This document shows, piece by piece, positions 1-9,937 of a stretch of DNA of 64,000 nt. The notes below the pieces were generated by a model. It saw only the letters and a program-made list of their open reading frames with translations. It did no database searches and was not told where the DNA came from. The stretch lies in contig NZ_VCNJ01000040.1 in the NCBI RefSeq assembly GCF_005938625.1, positions 1-64,000 of the forward strand, read 5' to 3'. Origin of the DNA: Pseudomonas fluorescens. Its GTDB lineage: Bacteria; Pseudomonadota; Gammaproteobacteria; Pseudomonadales; Pseudomonadaceae. Position 1 is the first letter of the stretch. Every line of letters begins with the position of its first letter. A program made the position numbers and the translations under genes.

Positions 1-260
1 CGAAAGAGTGGCCTTTTTTGTATCTGTTGAAAAAGTCCTTTCGCAACAATGATCTGTCACTGTGCAGTGAACCGCTTGGGATCTTCAGAAGTCCTCACTT
101 GCGACTATGCTTGAGTCGCAGGCAAGACGTCTGCAATCCAGGAACTGCCCTCGCCGATACCCGGTGAGAGGCGTAGTATTTTGTGATTATTTTTTTCTAC
201 AGGGATTGGTAACTTGGCTGGATACCTCCATCCTGTCGCGCACAATCCAAGAGGTGATTG
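1..260. other. Gene-free left edge and mprF upstream region
   Basis: No convincing coding sequence is visible here. The stretch is the leader of mprF and ends in an AGAGG ribosome-binding site at about 249-254. A T-run near 13-18 may be the tail of a terminator for a gene outside the window. No clear promoter was assigned. Confidence 0.4.
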
Positions 261-2900
261 ATGCGCGCCAACTCGTCTGATCCACAAGACACCGTCACAG
301 CGGAACATCCGATCAAACCCGAGCGCCTGCGCTTGCTGGATCGGTTGAGCAAATACCGGCAACCGATTGGTCTGGCGGTCACTTTGCTGCTGTTCGCGAT
401 TGCGCTGATTGCCTGTCGTCATCTGCTCGCCGAACTCGATCTCGATGCACTGCACGACTCGATTCTCGACGTGCCGAAACCCGCCCTGCTCGGTGCGTTC
501 GGCGCGACCGTGGTCGGCTTCATTATTCTGCTCGGCTACGAATGGTCGGCCAGCCGCTATGCCGGCGTGACCTTGCCGCCGCGCGCATTGGCGCTGGGCG
601 GCTTCACCGCATTTGCGATTGGCAATGCGATCGGCTTGTCGCTGCTGTCCGGCGGCTCGGTGCGCTACCGTTTATATGCACGACTGGGTCTGGGCGCGTC
701 GGAAGTCGCGCACATGACCTTGTTCGCCAGTTTGTCGCTGGGCTGCGCCTTGCCGCCGCTGGCCGCACTTGCAACGCTGAGCGACCTGCCTGCTGCCTCG
801 CAGGCGCTGGGTTTGTCCGAAGGCCTGCTCGGCACAGTCGCCGCTGTCGTGCTGGCGCTTGGCGCAGTACTGGCTATCGGCATCTACCGTCGACGCCTGC
901 CGGAACAACCGTTGCGCGACAACCTGCTGGTCAGGGTTGGCCGCCGCACGTTGCGCTTGCCGGGTCGACGCCTGACGTTCCTGCAACTGATCATTACCGC
1001 CCTCGACGTTGCGGCGGCTGCCACCGTTCTCTATCTATTGCTGCCGGAAGCGCCACCGTTCGGCGCGTTCCTGCTGGTGTACCTGCTGGCACTGGCTGCC
1101 GGCGTACTCAGCCACGTACCCGGCGGCGTCGGTGTGTTCGAAGCGATTCTGCTGGCCGCTTTCGCCGACAAGCTCGGTGCCGCGCCTCTCGCCGCTGCGC
1201 TGCTGCTGTATCGCCTGATCTACGTGGTGTTGCCGCTGCTGGTCGCCTGCGTATTGCTGCTGATCAACGAAGGCCAGCGCCTGTTTCAGACCCAGACCAT
1301 GCGCGCGGCGTCTGGTCTGGCCGCGCCGATTCTGGCGGTATTGGTGTTTCTGTCCGGCGTGGTGCTGCTGTTTTCCGGCGCCACTCCCGAGATCGACACA
1401 CGTCTGGAGCACATCGGCTTTCTGATTCCGCATCGCCTGGTCGACGCTTCGCACTTTGGCGCCAGTCTGATCGGCGTCCTCTGCCTGATGCTCGCTCAAG
1501 GCCTGCGTCGGCGTCTGTCGGCGGCGTGGATGCTCACCACCATTCTGCTGCTGGTTGGCGCCCTGCTCTCGCTGCTTAAAGGCTTCGACTGGGAAGAAGC
1601 GACGCTGATGACCCTGACGGCTGCGCTGCTGGGAGTGTTCCGCCGTTCGTTCTATCGCCCGAGTCGCCTGACCGAACTGCCGTTCTCGCCGCTGTATCTG
1701 GTGGCCAGCCTCTGTGTGCTGGGTGCTTCGACGTGGCTGCTGCTGTTCGCCTATCAAGACGTGCCGTACAGCCATCAACTGTGGTGGCAGTTCACCCTTG
1801 ATGCCGACGCACCGCGCGGTCTGCGTTCGCTGCTCGGCGCCGCTGTGCTGTTGCTGGTGATCGCCCTGACCTGGCTGCTGCGCACCGCACGCCCGGTCAT
1901 TCACCTGCCGACGCCTGACGAACTCGATCGCGCAGCGAAGATTCTGATGGCGTCGTCGCAACCCGATGGCGGCCTGGCGCTGACCGGTGACAAGGCGTTG
2001 CTGTTTCACCAGAACGACGAAGCGTTCCTGATGTACGCCCGCCGTGGCCGCAGTCTGGTGGCGCTGTACGACCCGATCGGCCCTGGCCAGCAACGCGCCG
2101 AGATGATCTGGCAGTTCCGCGACCTCTGTGACATTCACCACGCTCGCCCGGTCTTCTACCAGGTGCGCGCGGAGAATCTCCCGTACTACATGGACATCGG
2201 CCTGACCGCGATCAAACTTGGCGAGGAAGCCCGGGTCGATCTGCTTCGCTTTGACCTGGAAGCCAAGGGCAAAGAGATGAAGGACCTGCGCTACACCTGG
2301 AACCGTGGCACCCGCGATGGTCTGTCGCTGGAGATCCATGAGCCGGGTCAGGCGCCGATGGATGAGCTGAAAGTGATTTCCGATGCATGGCTGACCGGCA
2401 AGAACGTGCGTGAGAAAGGCTTCTCCCTCGGCCGTTTCAGCGACGATTACCTGAAGCATTTCCGCATCGCGGTGATTCGCTTCGAAGGCCGCCCGGTGGC
2501 GTTCGCCAACTTGCTCGAAACTTATAGCCACGATCTGGCCAGTCTCGACCTGATGCGCGCACACCCGGACGCCCCCAAGCTGACCATGGAATTCATGATG
2601 GTCGGCCTGATTCAACACTATAAGAGTCACGGATACGCGCGCTTCAGCCTGGGCATGGTGCCGTTGTCGGGGTTGCAACCCCGGCGTGGTGCACCGCTGA
2701 CCCAGCGTCTGGGCTCGATGGTTTTCCGCCGTGGTGAGCAGCTGTACAACTTCCAAGGCTTGCGCCGCTTCAAAGACAAGTTCCAGCCTGACTGGGAACC
2801 CCGTTATATGGCCGTGCCCGCCGGACTCGATCCGTTGGTGGCGCTGGCCGACACTGCTGCCCTGATCGCGGGCGGCTTGACTGGATTGGTGAAACGCTGA
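261..2900 (+). CDS. mprF: Bifunctional phosphatidylglycerol aminoacyltransferase/flippase MprF
   Basis: A 879-residue inner-membrane enzyme that transfers an amino acid from aminoacyl-tRNA to phosphatidylglycerol and flips the product, lowering surface charge against cationic peptides. Residues of about 40-555 are a chain of hydrophobic helices (the flippase plus extra transmembrane region). The soluble C-terminal part, about 560-860, is the DUF2156/GNAT-like synthase domain. Length matches the family. I take the ATG at 261 after an AGAGG site rather than the TTG one codon upstream. The stop overlaps the next start (TGATG), so the two genes are translationally coupled. In P. aeruginosa the orthologue makes alanyl-PG; that specificity here is inferred from the neighbour. 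Confidence 0.93.
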   Translation: MRANSSDPQDTVTAEHPIKPERLRLLDRLSKYRQPIGLAVTLLLFAIALIACRHLLAELDLDALHDSILDVPKPALLGAFGATVVGFIILLGYEWSASRYAGVTLPPRALALGGFTAFAIGNAIGLSLLSGGSVRYRLYARLGLGASEVAHMTLFASLSLGCALPPLAALATLSDLPAASQALGLSEGLLGTVAAVVLALGAVLAIGIYRRRLPEQPLRDNLLVRVGRRTLRLPGRRLTFLQLIITALDVAAAATVLYLLLPEAPPFGAFLLVYLLALAAGVLSHVPGGVGVFEAILLAAFADKLGAAPLAAALLLYRLIYVVLPLLVACVLLLINEGQRLFQTQTMRAASGLAAPILAVLVFLSGVVLLFSGATPEIDTRLEHIGFLIPHRLVDASHFGASLIGVLCLMLAQGLRRRLSAAWMLTTILLLVGALLSLLKGFDWEEATLMTLTAALLGVFRRSFYRPSRLTELPFSPLYLVASLCVLGASTWLLLFAYQDVPYSHQLWWQFTLDADAPRGLRSLLGAAVLLLVIALTWLLRTARPVIHLPTPDELDRAAKILMASSQPDGGLALTGDKALLFHQNDEAFLMYARRGRSLVALYDPIGPGQQRAEMIWQFRDLCDIHHARPVFYQVRAENLPYYMDIGLTAIKLGEEARVDLLRFDLEAKGKEMKDLRYTWNRGTRDGLSLEIHEPGQAPMDELKVISDAWLTGKNVREKGFSLGRFSDDYLKHFRIAVIRFEGRPVAFANLLETYSHDLASLDLMRAHPDAPKLTMEFMMVGLIQHYKSHGYARFSLGMVPLSGLQPRRGAPLTQRLGSMVFRRGEQLYNFQGLRRFKDKFQPDWEPRYMAVPAGLDPLVALADTAALIAGGLTGLVKR

Positions 2901-4195
2901 TGATTCAACGCTCCCTGAAGTACATCCTGGCTGCACTGATCGTGCTGGCCGTGATTGCCGGCGGCGGTTTCTGGTACCTCAAACGTCCGGCACCGGAACC
3001 GACCGTCGAACAATTGACCCCGGCCGACGGCGCCGCCATGACCCGCGTTATCCCGGGCACCAAGCCCAAGGCGCAGGTGCTGGTCGCGGTCAACGACGAC
3101 CAGAAACTCTCTGAAAAACAACTGACCACCCTGAGCCGCAGTGCCTCGGCGCAGATCGTTCAAGTGATTCTGCCCAAGGACTGCCTGCTGCAAAGCCGCG
3201 CCCTGCAATCGGGCCTGCGTGAACTGAACGGCCCGGCCACTCTGGTCAGCGGCATTGGCCCTGGCGCTGTACTGGCCTGGCGCTGGTTGGCGGAACAGAA
3301 AGACGACAAGGCCCAAGCCATCTCCGTGGATCTGGCCCTGGAAAAAGGTGGCTGCACCCACCTGCTGCCAAAATCCGCCGCCCACGGCCACTGGCTGGCA
3401 GCCTGGAACGACAACCCGGACGACGCCAGCGCAGGTTTCGTGCGCGATCAACCGAACGCCGAAACCAGCATCAGCGACTACGACATCAACTTGCCGCAAG
3501 TGCTGAACAACGAACTGCGCAAAATCCTCGTTGGTGGCGACAAGGCCAACGGTGGTCTGGCGATCCCGGTGGTTGAAGTGCCGGCCGGCCAAGCCAAAGA
3601 CACCGTGACCCTGTTCCTCTCCGGTGACGGCGGCTGGCGCGACCTCGACCGCGACGTCGCCGGTGAAATGGCCAAGATCGGCTACCCAGTGGTCGGCATC
3701 GACACCCTGCGCTACTACTGGCAGCACAAGAGCCCGGAGCAAAGCGCCCTGGACCTGACCGAACTGATGCAGCACTACCGGCAGAAATGGGGCACCAAGC
3801 GCTTCATCCTCACCGGTTACTCGTTCGGCGCCGACGTTCTGCCGGCGATCTACAACCGTCTGCCGGACACCGAGCAGCAACGCGTAGACGCCATCATTCT
3901 GCTGGCCTTCGCCCGCACCGGCAGCTTCGAAATCGAAGTCGAAGGCTGGCTGGGTAACGCCGGCAAAGAAGCCGCCACCGGCCCGGAAATGGCCAAGCTG
4001 CCACCGGCCAAGGTGATTTGCATCTACGGCGAAGAAGAGACGGATGAAAGCGGTTGCACGGACAAGACTGCAGTGGGCGAGGCAGTGAAACTGCCTGGCG
4101 GCCACCACTTCGACGAGAACTACCCGGCGCTGGCCAAGCGTTTGGTGGATTTGATCGAGAAGCGTCAGAGCAAGGACTCGGTCGCCGAAGAGTGA
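2900..4195 (+). CDS. VirJ/AcvB-family periplasmic hydrolase, probable alanyl-PG hydrolase
   Basis: A 431-residue protein with one N-terminal membrane anchor or signal (about residues 8-27) and a periplasmic alpha/beta-hydrolase region. GDGGW at 242-246, the nucleophile elbow GYSFG with Ser308, and a C-terminal GGHHF His at about 402-403 fit the VirJ/AcvB family. In P. aeruginosa the gene in this position (PA0919) cleaves alanyl-phosphatidylglycerol made by MprF. The 1-bp overlap with mprF supports the same make-and-break pair here. Substrate is by analogy, not shown by sequence. Confidence 0.85.
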   Translation: MIQRSLKYILAALIVLAVIAGGGFWYLKRPAPEPTVEQLTPADGAAMTRVIPGTKPKAQVLVAVNDDQKLSEKQLTTLSRSASAQIVQVILPKDCLLQSRALQSGLRELNGPATLVSGIGPGAVLAWRWLAEQKDDKAQAISVDLALEKGGCTHLLPKSAAHGHWLAAWNDNPDDASAGFVRDQPNAETSISDYDINLPQVLNNELRKILVGGDKANGGLAIPVVEVPAGQAKDTVTLFLSGDGGWRDLDRDVAGEMAKIGYPVVGIDTLRYYWQHKSPEQSALDLTELMQHYRQKWGTKRFILTGYSFGADVLPAIYNRLPDTEQQRVDAIILLAFARTGSFEIEVEGWLGNAGKEAATGPEMAKLPPAKVICIYGEEETDESGCTDKTAVGEAVKLPGGHHFDENYPALAKRLVDLIEKRQSKDSVAEE

Positions 4196-4208
4196 TCTGA
4201 GCACCCAC

Positions 4209-4246
4209 AAAAAGCCCCCGCAACTTCGCAGTTGCGGGGGCTATTT
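4209..4246 (+). terminator. Rho-independent terminator after mprF operon
   Basis: A GC-rich 12-bp stem (AGCCCCCGCAAC pairing with GTTGCGGGGGCT) lies 15 bp after the stop at 4195, followed by a weak T-stretch. Confidence 0.8.
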
Positions 4247-4271
4247 ACATCTCGGACGATGAACCCGTTCC

Positions 4272-4365
4272 CCTGTAGGAGTGAGCCTGCTCGCGATAGC
4301 GCAGTGTCAGCCACCTAGTTGCCAACTGACACACCGCTATCGCGAGCAGGCTCACTCCTACAAGG
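4272..4365. repeat. REP pair (GTAGGAGTGAGCCTGCTCGCG type)
   Basis: Two inverted copies of a roughly 25-bp unit (CTGTAGGAGTGAGCCTGC and its complement) separated by a short spacer, a typical Pseudomonas intergenic REP doublet. The same family recurs at 38337-38434. Confidence 0.85.
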
Positions 4366-4908
4366 GATGGCGCTGGATTCGAGATCTTGTGCAGTGACCG
4401 TAAATTTCTTGACTCTTCAGGAAGCTAAAAACGCGAAGTGTCCACATTCCATAAAACGTGGACACCTGCTTGATTGGCATTATCGAATCGTCAACTCCAC
4501 ACTCATTCATTTGCTGAACAAATACCCGCAAAACCGCCAGCAACGTTTAGTTTCGTTTACTTCTGGTCTCGCAATATCAGATGACGCCCACAGACCTTGT
4601 AGGCAAACTCCGAAACTCTTGTTGGGGCGCTGTGCCGCTCTATTGCGCTGTTTTTCGACGGGATACTCTCCGGACGTCGCTGACCCATTCAGCGATCGGG
4701 CTTGGTAACCCGGTGGAATAAGGCGCAACAGCGCACCCGACACGACTCAGGCGAAATCCCGTCCGAGCCCCTGTGTTATGGCAGCTGTGTGTGGGACGCT
4801 TTCGAGCGTGCCGGTTTCCTTGGTTCCCCGGTTTACCAACCTGCGCACAGCTGCCACCCATTCGCTTGGTATCGGATGCGGCAGCTCTCGAAATCAAGGG
4901 ACCTGACA
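4366..4908. other. Intergenic region without recognised gene
   Basis: About 540 bp of lower GC than the flanks. Open frames here are short, overlap each other and have no recognisable protein features. The last 15 bp hold a weak AGGGA ribosome-binding site for the next gene. Confidence 0.4.
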
Positions 4909-5223
4909 ATGAACAATCCATCTGATCTTAAAACCATCGGCTTCACCCCCTTCCTCTACCACTCGGATCAAGCGTTCTTCAACGTCCGCGCCGGCATCCC
5001 GATCATCGATGCCTTGTCGCAATCCTCCGACCTGCTGTCCCTCGCCAAATCCTTCGCCGAGGATGCTGCTTTCATCAGAGACACCGACCGCCATGCTTGG
5101 GCTGCGCATTACCTGACGGTGATGGGCAAGGCCTTGATTGATGATGTGATCCAAGCGCTGATCCCACGACCTGCGCGGACGAAGAACGAGTCTGAAGCTG
5201 ATCTACCTGAACGCACCTCTTGA
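4909..5223 (+). CDS. Small DUF3077-like protein
   Basis: A 104-residue soluble protein. The start at 4909 follows AAGGGACC and gives a sequence beginning MNNPSDLKTIGF. The central pattern (phenylalanine-rich N-terminus, then IDALSQSSDLLSLAKSFA and a helical stretch) resembles the small DUF3077 proteins common in Pseudomonas, whose function is unknown. An upstream in-frame ATG at 4702 would add 69 residues of unlikely composition. It stands alone between REP elements. Confidence 0.7.
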   Translation: MNNPSDLKTIGFTPFLYHSDQAFFNVRAGIPIIDALSQSSDLLSLAKSFAEDAAFIRDTDRHAWAAHYLTVMGKALIDDVIQALIPRPARTKNESEADLPERTS

Positions 5224-5236
5224 TTCAATACAATAC

Positions 5237-5332
5237 CCTGTGGGAGCGAGCTTGCTCGCGAAAGCGGTGGGTCAGTTAAAAGATTCGTCGACTGACAGTA
5301 CGCCTTCGCGAGCAAGCTCGCTCCCACAGGGG
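5237..5332. repeat. REP pair (TGGGAGCGAGCTTGCTCGCG type)
   Basis: Head-to-head copies of the most abundant REP family of this window (left copy from CTGTGGGAGCGAGC, right copy ending GCTCGCTCCCACAG). Related copies are at 9761, 12141, 31043 and 43113. Confidence 0.9.
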
Positions 5333-5365
5333 ATTTGCGGTGGGTTTGAAGTTTATGTGCGGGCA

Positions 5366-5405
5366 TAAAAAAGCCCCCGCCAGCCACAAGGCTAACGGGG
5401 GCTTA
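5366..5405 (-). terminator. Rho-independent terminator of kup
   Basis: Inverted repeat AAGCCCCCG/CGGGGGCTT with a T-run on the minus strand, 16 bp after the kup stop. The stem may also serve the plus-strand gene ending at 5223. Confidence 0.85.
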
Positions 5406-5421
5406 TCAGTTGAGGCCAGGC

Positions 5422-7323
5422 TTACATCTCCACCTGCGTCCCCAACTCAATCACCCGATTAAGCGGCAAATTAAAGAACCGCAAATTACCATTGGCATTC
5501 TTCAACATGAACGCAAACAGCGCCTCACGCCAACGCGCCATGCCTTCAAGCTTCGAAGCAATCACTGTTTCGCGGCTGAGGAAGTAGGTCGTGCGCATCG
5601 GACTGAAATCCAGATCATCCAGATGGCACAGCTTCAGCGCCTGCGGCACGTCCGGCTCGTCGGTGAAACCGAAGTGCAGGATCACCCGGAAGAAGCCCTC
5701 CCCGTGCGCTTCAACTTCGAAACGTCGCGATGGCGGTACGCGCGGGATGTCTTCGTAGACCACCGTCAGCAACACCACTTGCTCATGCAGCACCTGGTTA
5801 TGCAACAGGTTGTGCAACAACGCATGCGGTACGGCGTCGGAGCGTGCGGTGAGAAACACCGCCGTGCCCTGCACCCGATGCGGTGGCTGCACACGGATGC
5901 TGCTGATGAAGATCGGCAGCGGCAATGCGCCTTCATCGAGGCGTTCGACCAGCAGTTGTTTGCCGCGCTTCCAAGTGGTCATCAGCACGAACAGCGCGAT
6001 ACCGGCGATCACCGGGAAGGCGCCGCCCTGAACGATCTTCGGCACGTTGGCGGCGAAGTACAGACCGTCCACCAGCAGAAAGCCCAGCAGCACCGGCACC
6101 GCGAGGATCGGTGGCCATTTCCACAGCAGCAACATCACGGCGGACACCAGAATGGTGGTCATCAGCATGGTGCCGGTCACCGCCACGCCATAGGCCGAGG
6201 CCAGTGCGCCGGAGGATTCGAAGCCGAGCACCAGCAACACCACGCCGACCATCAGCGCCCAGTTCACCGCACCAATATAGATCTGGCCCTGCTCGTCGCT
6301 AGAGGTGTGCTGGATGTACATGCGCGGAATGTAGCCGAGCTGGATCGCCTGACGGGTCAGGGAGAACGCACCGGAAATCACCGCTTGCGAAGCGATCACC
6401 GTGGCCAGCGTCGACAGACCGACCAGCGGAATCAGCGCCCAGCTCGGTGCGAGCAGATAGAACGGGTTACGCGCCGCTTCCGGGTTTTCCAGCAACAAAG
6501 CGCCCTGACCGAAGTAATTGAGCACCAGCGCCGGCAACACCAGAATGAACCAGGCGCGGGCAATCGGCTTGCGGCCAAAGTGGCCCATGTCGGCGTACAG
6601 CGCTTCGGCACCGGTCAGCGCCAGCACCACAGCGCCGAGGATCGCCACGCCCATGCCTGGGTGCACCGTGAAGAAACGCACGGCCCATAGTGGGTTCATC
6701 GCATGCAACACTTCGGGGGTGTGGCTGATGCCATACACACCGAGGGCGCCGAGGACGAGGAACCAGGTGACCATGATCGGCCCGAACAGGATGCCGATTC
6801 GCGCGGTGCCATGGCTCTGGATCAGGAACAACCCGACCAGCACCACCAGCGACAGCGGCACGACCCAATGGTCGATGCCATCAAACGCCAGCCCCAGACC
6901 TTCAATCGCCGACAACACGGAAATCGCCGGGGTGATCATGCTGTCGCCATAAAAAAGCGCCGCGCCGATCAGTCCGCAAACCACCAGCAACGAGCGCAAC
7001 TTCTTGCGATGCCCTGCCGCCCGCCGTGCCAGTGCGGTGAGCGCCATGATGCCGCCCTCGCCCTGGTTGTCGGCGCGCAGCACGAACATCATGTATTTGA
7101 TCGACACGACCCAGATCAGCGACCAGAAAATCAACGACAGAATGCCCAGCACGCCGTCGTGGTTGACCGGTACGCCGTAACCGCCGGAAAACACTTCTTT
7201 GAGGGTGTACAACGGGCTCGTGCCGATGTCGCCGTAAACTACCCCGACCGCCGCGACCAGCATGCTCAGCGGCTTGGTGGCCGAACCCTCGGCGCCTGCC
7301 GCATGACTACTTGCCTGACCCAT
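5422..7323 (-). CDS. kup: Low-affinity potassium uptake protein Kup
   Basis: A 633-residue inner-membrane K+:H+ symporter of the KUP/HAK/KT family. It has about twelve hydrophobic helices in the first 430 residues and a cytoplasmic C-terminal domain of about 200 residues. Family hallmarks are visible: VVYGDIGTSPLYTLKE near residues 28-43 and GVAVTGTM in the middle. Full family length. Monocistronic, with its own terminator. Confidence 0.95.
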   Translation of the reverse strand: MGQASSHAAGAEGSATKPLSMLVAAVGVVYGDIGTSPLYTLKEVFSGGYGVPVNHDGVLGILSLIFWSLIWVVSIKYMMFVLRADNQGEGGIMALTALARRAAGHRKKLRSLLVVCGLIGAALFYGDSMITPAISVLSAIEGLGLAFDGIDHWVVPLSLVVLVGLFLIQSHGTARIGILFGPIMVTWFLVLGALGVYGISHTPEVLHAMNPLWAVRFFTVHPGMGVAILGAVVLALTGAEALYADMGHFGRKPIARAWFILVLPALVLNYFGQGALLLENPEAARNPFYLLAPSWALIPLVGLSTLATVIASQAVISGAFSLTRQAIQLGYIPRMYIQHTSSDEQGQIYIGAVNWALMVGVVLLVLGFESSGALASAYGVAVTGTMLMTTILVSAVMLLLWKWPPILAVPVLLGFLLVDGLYFAANVPKIVQGGAFPVIAGIALFVLMTTWKRGKQLLVERLDEGALPLPIFISSIRVQPPHRVQGTAVFLTARSDAVPHALLHNLLHNQVLHEQVVLLTVVYEDIPRVPPSRRFEVEAHGEGFFRVILHFGFTDEPDVPQALKLCHLDDLDFSPMRTTYFLSRETVIASKLEGMARWREALFAFMLKNANGNLRFFNLPLNRVIELGTQVEM

Positions 7324-7613
7324 CCAACACTCCTACTTCTCAGAACCGGCTTCTTTGAATGAAGCACTATGCTTTGTGGTGCAGCATGCGCTGTTTTACC
7401 TGTTGTTACAGACGTTTTGTTGACTGTAAAAAATTGGTAAAGCTCAACGGCGCGAAGCATAGCGCAGCACTCGTCGTATTTCCCTGCATAAAGCTGGTCA
7501 AGTGCGTTGCCCGCCGCTAGAATTGCGCACTTTTTGATCAGAGGCGCGCCCTAAGCGCCCGTCCGTCGGCTTTCGCACCAAGAAAGCGATGTCACAAAAT
7601 ACCGAGGTTAGAC

Positions 7614-8951
7614 ATGTCCACCACTCCTGCGCCGGCCAATCCAAAGGTTGGCTTTGTATCTCTGGGTTGCCCGAAAGCACTGGTCGACTCCGAGCGCATC
7701 CTGACCCAGCTGCGCATGGAAGGCTATGACGTGGTGTCCACCTATCAGGACGCCGACGTTGTAGTCGTCAACACCTGCGGTTTCATCGATTCGGCCAAGG
7801 CTGAGTCGCTTGAAGTGATCGGCGAAGCAATCAAGGAAAACGGCAAGGTCATCGTCACCGGTTGCATGGGCGTGGAAGAAGGCAACATCCGCGACGTACA
7901 CCCGAGCGTGCTGGCCGTGACCGGTCCGCAGCAGTACGAGCAAGTGGTCAACGCCGTGCACGAAGTGGTGCCACCGCGTAAGGATCACAACCCGCTGATC
8001 GACCTGGTGCCGCCGCAAGGCATCAAGCTGACCCCGCGTCACTACGCGTATCTGAAGATTTCCGAAGGCTGCAACCACAGCTGCTCGTTCTGCATCATCC
8101 CGTCGATGCGCGGCAAACTGGTCAGCCGCCCAGTGGGCGATGTGCTCGACGAAGCTCAGCGTCTGGTCAAATCCGGCGTTAAAGAGTTGCTGGTCATTTC
8201 GCAGGACACCAGCGCTTACGGCGTCGATGTGAAATACCGCACCGGTTTCTGGAACGGCGCGCCGGTGAAAACCCGCATGACCGAACTCTGCGAAGCCCTG
8301 AGCACCCTCGGCGTCTGGGTCCGTCTGCACTACGTTTACCCGTACCCGCACGTTGACGAGCTGATCCCGCTGATGGCCGCCGGCAAGATCCTGCCGTACC
8401 TGGACATCCCGTTCCAGCACGCCAGCCCGAAAGTGTTGAAGTCGATGAAACGCCCGGCGTTCGAAGACAAGACCCTGGCGCGGATCAAGAACTGGCGCGA
8501 AATCTGCCCGGACCTGATCATCCGTTCGACTTTCATCGTCGGCTTCCCGGGCGAAACCGAAGAAGACTTCCAGTACCTGCTGAACTGGCTGACCGAAGCC
8601 CAGCTCGACCGCGTCGGCTGCTTCCAGTACTCGCCGGTTGAAGGCGCTCCGGCCAATGATCTGGATCTGGAGATCGTACCGGACGACGTCAAGCAGGATC
8701 GTTGGGATCGCTTCATGGCGCACCAGCAGGCGATCAGCTCGGCCCGCCTGCAAATGCGCATCGGCCGTGAAATCGAAGTGCTGGTGGACGAAGTCGACGA
8801 GCAAGGCGCGGTTGGCCGCTGCTTCTTCGATGCCCCGGAAATCGATGGCAACGTGTTTATTGATAACGGCAGCAATTTGAAGCCGGGTGACAAGGTCTGG
8901 TGCAAGGTTACTGACGCCGACGAATATGACCTGTGGGCTGAGCAGATCTGA
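7614..8951 (+). CDS. rimO: Ribosomal protein S12 methylthiotransferase RimO
   Basis: A 445-residue radical-SAM enzyme that adds a methylthio group to the conserved Asp of ribosomal protein S12. The N-terminal UPF0004 domain supplies cluster cysteines C19, C55 and C84. The radical-SAM cluster motif CNHSCSFC has C153, C157 and C160. A C-terminal TRAM domain follows from about residue 375. Start chosen at 7614 (MSTTPAPANPK), which gives standard length. Confidence 0.96.
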   Translation: MSTTPAPANPKVGFVSLGCPKALVDSERILTQLRMEGYDVVSTYQDADVVVVNTCGFIDSAKAESLEVIGEAIKENGKVIVTGCMGVEEGNIRDVHPSVLAVTGPQQYEQVVNAVHEVVPPRKDHNPLIDLVPPQGIKLTPRHYAYLKISEGCNHSCSFCIIPSMRGKLVSRPVGDVLDEAQRLVKSGVKELLVISQDTSAYGVDVKYRTGFWNGAPVKTRMTELCEALSTLGVWVRLHYVYPYPHVDELIPLMAAGKILPYLDIPFQHASPKVLKSMKRPAFEDKTLARIKNWREICPDLIIRSTFIVGFPGETEEDFQYLLNWLTEAQLDRVGCFQYSPVEGAPANDLDLEIVPDDVKQDRWDRFMAHQQAISSARLQMRIGREIEVLVDEVDEQGAVGRCFFDAPEIDGNVFIDNGSNLKPGDKVWCKVTDADEYDLWAEQI

Positions 8952-8959
8952 TCTGAAGG

Positions 8960-9130
8960 TCAAAAGCCCCTCACCCTAGCCCTCTCCCAGAGGGAGAGGG
9001 GACTGATCGAGGTGTCTTTCGAATTGCGGCGACTAGAAATATCCAGTCGAACTCAGGTTTTGAAAAGCACAAAGATCAGCTCCCTTCCCCCTCGCCCCCT
9101 GTGGGGAGAGGGTTGGGGTGAGGGGGAGAG
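8960..9130. repeat. Inverted-repeat intergenic element, MITE-like
   Basis: Two blocks of CCCTCACCCTAGCCCTCTCCC-like sequence in opposite orientation: about 8967-9001 with internal GAGGGAGAGGGG, and about 9083-9126 ending GGGTTGGGGTGAGGGGG. About 80 bp lies between. The layout is that of a small non-coding repeat. Confidence 0.65.
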
Positions 9131-9176
9131 ATCTTGCTGGCGACAGAAGTATCCAGCCAGACACCGCAACAAATAC

Positions 9177-9217
9177 AAAAAGCCCCACTCTTTTTACAAG
9201 ATGCGGGGCTTTTTTAC
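9177..9217 (+). terminator. Rho-independent terminator downstream of rimO
   Basis: AAAAAGCCCC stem pairing with GGGGCTTTTTT, with an imperfect inner stem (ACTCTTTTTACAAGATGC). Probably the end of the rimO transcript. Confidence 0.75.
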
Positions 9218-9272
9218 GGCTATCGTTTAGCGGGGGACGGACTCCCTTGAAACGGACAAGAGGCAGACGGGC

Positions 9273-9746
9273 ATGCGCCACCATTCGGTCATCCATACGC
9301 CGAAACTCAGCGATTATCAGGAACTGACCCGGGTCTGGGAGGCCTCGGTCCGCGCCACCCATGATTTTCTGCCGGACAGTTACATCGAGCTGCTGCGTAA
9401 TCTGGTGCTCACGCGTTATCTGGATGCGGTGATGTTGATCTGCACCAAGGACGCCGACCAGCGCATCACCGGGTTCGCCGGGGTAGCAGCGGGCAAGATT
9501 GAAATGTTGTTCATCGATCCCGACCATCGCGGCCAAGGGTTGGGCAAGAAGCTGCTGAACTACGCGATGCAGCATCTGAATGCTGATGAACTCGACGTCA
9601 ACGAACAGAACCCGCAGGCCTTGGGTTTTTACTTCAAACAAGGTTTTGAAGTAATCGGCCGTTCGGAAGTCGATGGCATGGGCCAACCGTATCCGTTGTT
9701 GCACATGCGCCTGCGACAAAATCAGCAACGCTCAGGCAACGGCTGA
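9273..9746 (+). CDS. GNAT-family N-acetyltransferase
   Basis: A 157-residue GNAT acetyltransferase. The acetyl-CoA-binding segment is the stretch IDPDHRGQGLGKKLL around residues 78-92, a good match to the R/Q-x-x-G-x-G/A loop. The C-terminal NEQNPQALGFYFKQGFEV strand-helix is typical of the YjaB-like subgroup. Substrate cannot be told. Confidence 0.85.
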   Translation: MRHHSVIHTPKLSDYQELTRVWEASVRATHDFLPDSYIELLRNLVLTRYLDAVMLICTKDADQRITGFAGVAAGKIEMLFIDPDHRGQGLGKKLLNYAMQHLNADELDVNEQNPQALGFYFKQGFEVIGRSEVDGMGQPYPLLHMRLRQNQQRSGNG

Positions 9747-9760
9747 CACACCATGGAACT

Positions 9761-9853
9761 CCTGTGGGAGCGAGCTTGCTCGCGAATGCGGTGTACCAGT
9801 CACTGCACATATAGACTGACAGGACGCCTTCGCGAGCAAGCTCGCTCCCACAT
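9761..9853. repeat. REP pair (TGGGAGCGAGCTTGCTCGCG type)
   Basis: Head-to-head REP copies, left from CTGTGGGAGCGAGC and right ending GCTCGCTCCCACA, spaced by about 45 bp. Confidence 0.9.
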
Positions 9854-9937
9854 TGAATTCAGCGCCTGTAAATGGAACCGGGCTTAACCGGCGCCACACA
9901 GGTACAATGCCCACCCCTTTTTTGTTACGGCCCTGTC

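Noticed and set aside
1035..2936. Long open frame (633 codons) on the minus strand opposite mprF
   Set aside because: A shadow of the high-GC mprF gene: Gln/His-rich composition, no domain, no ribosome-binding site. Similar shadows opposite kup, rimO, recA, mutS and the sheath genes were dropped for the same reason.
4319..4708. Plus-strand frame of 129 codons between the first REP and the DUF3077-like gene
   Set aside because: Begins inside the REP hairpin, has no domain and low coding character.
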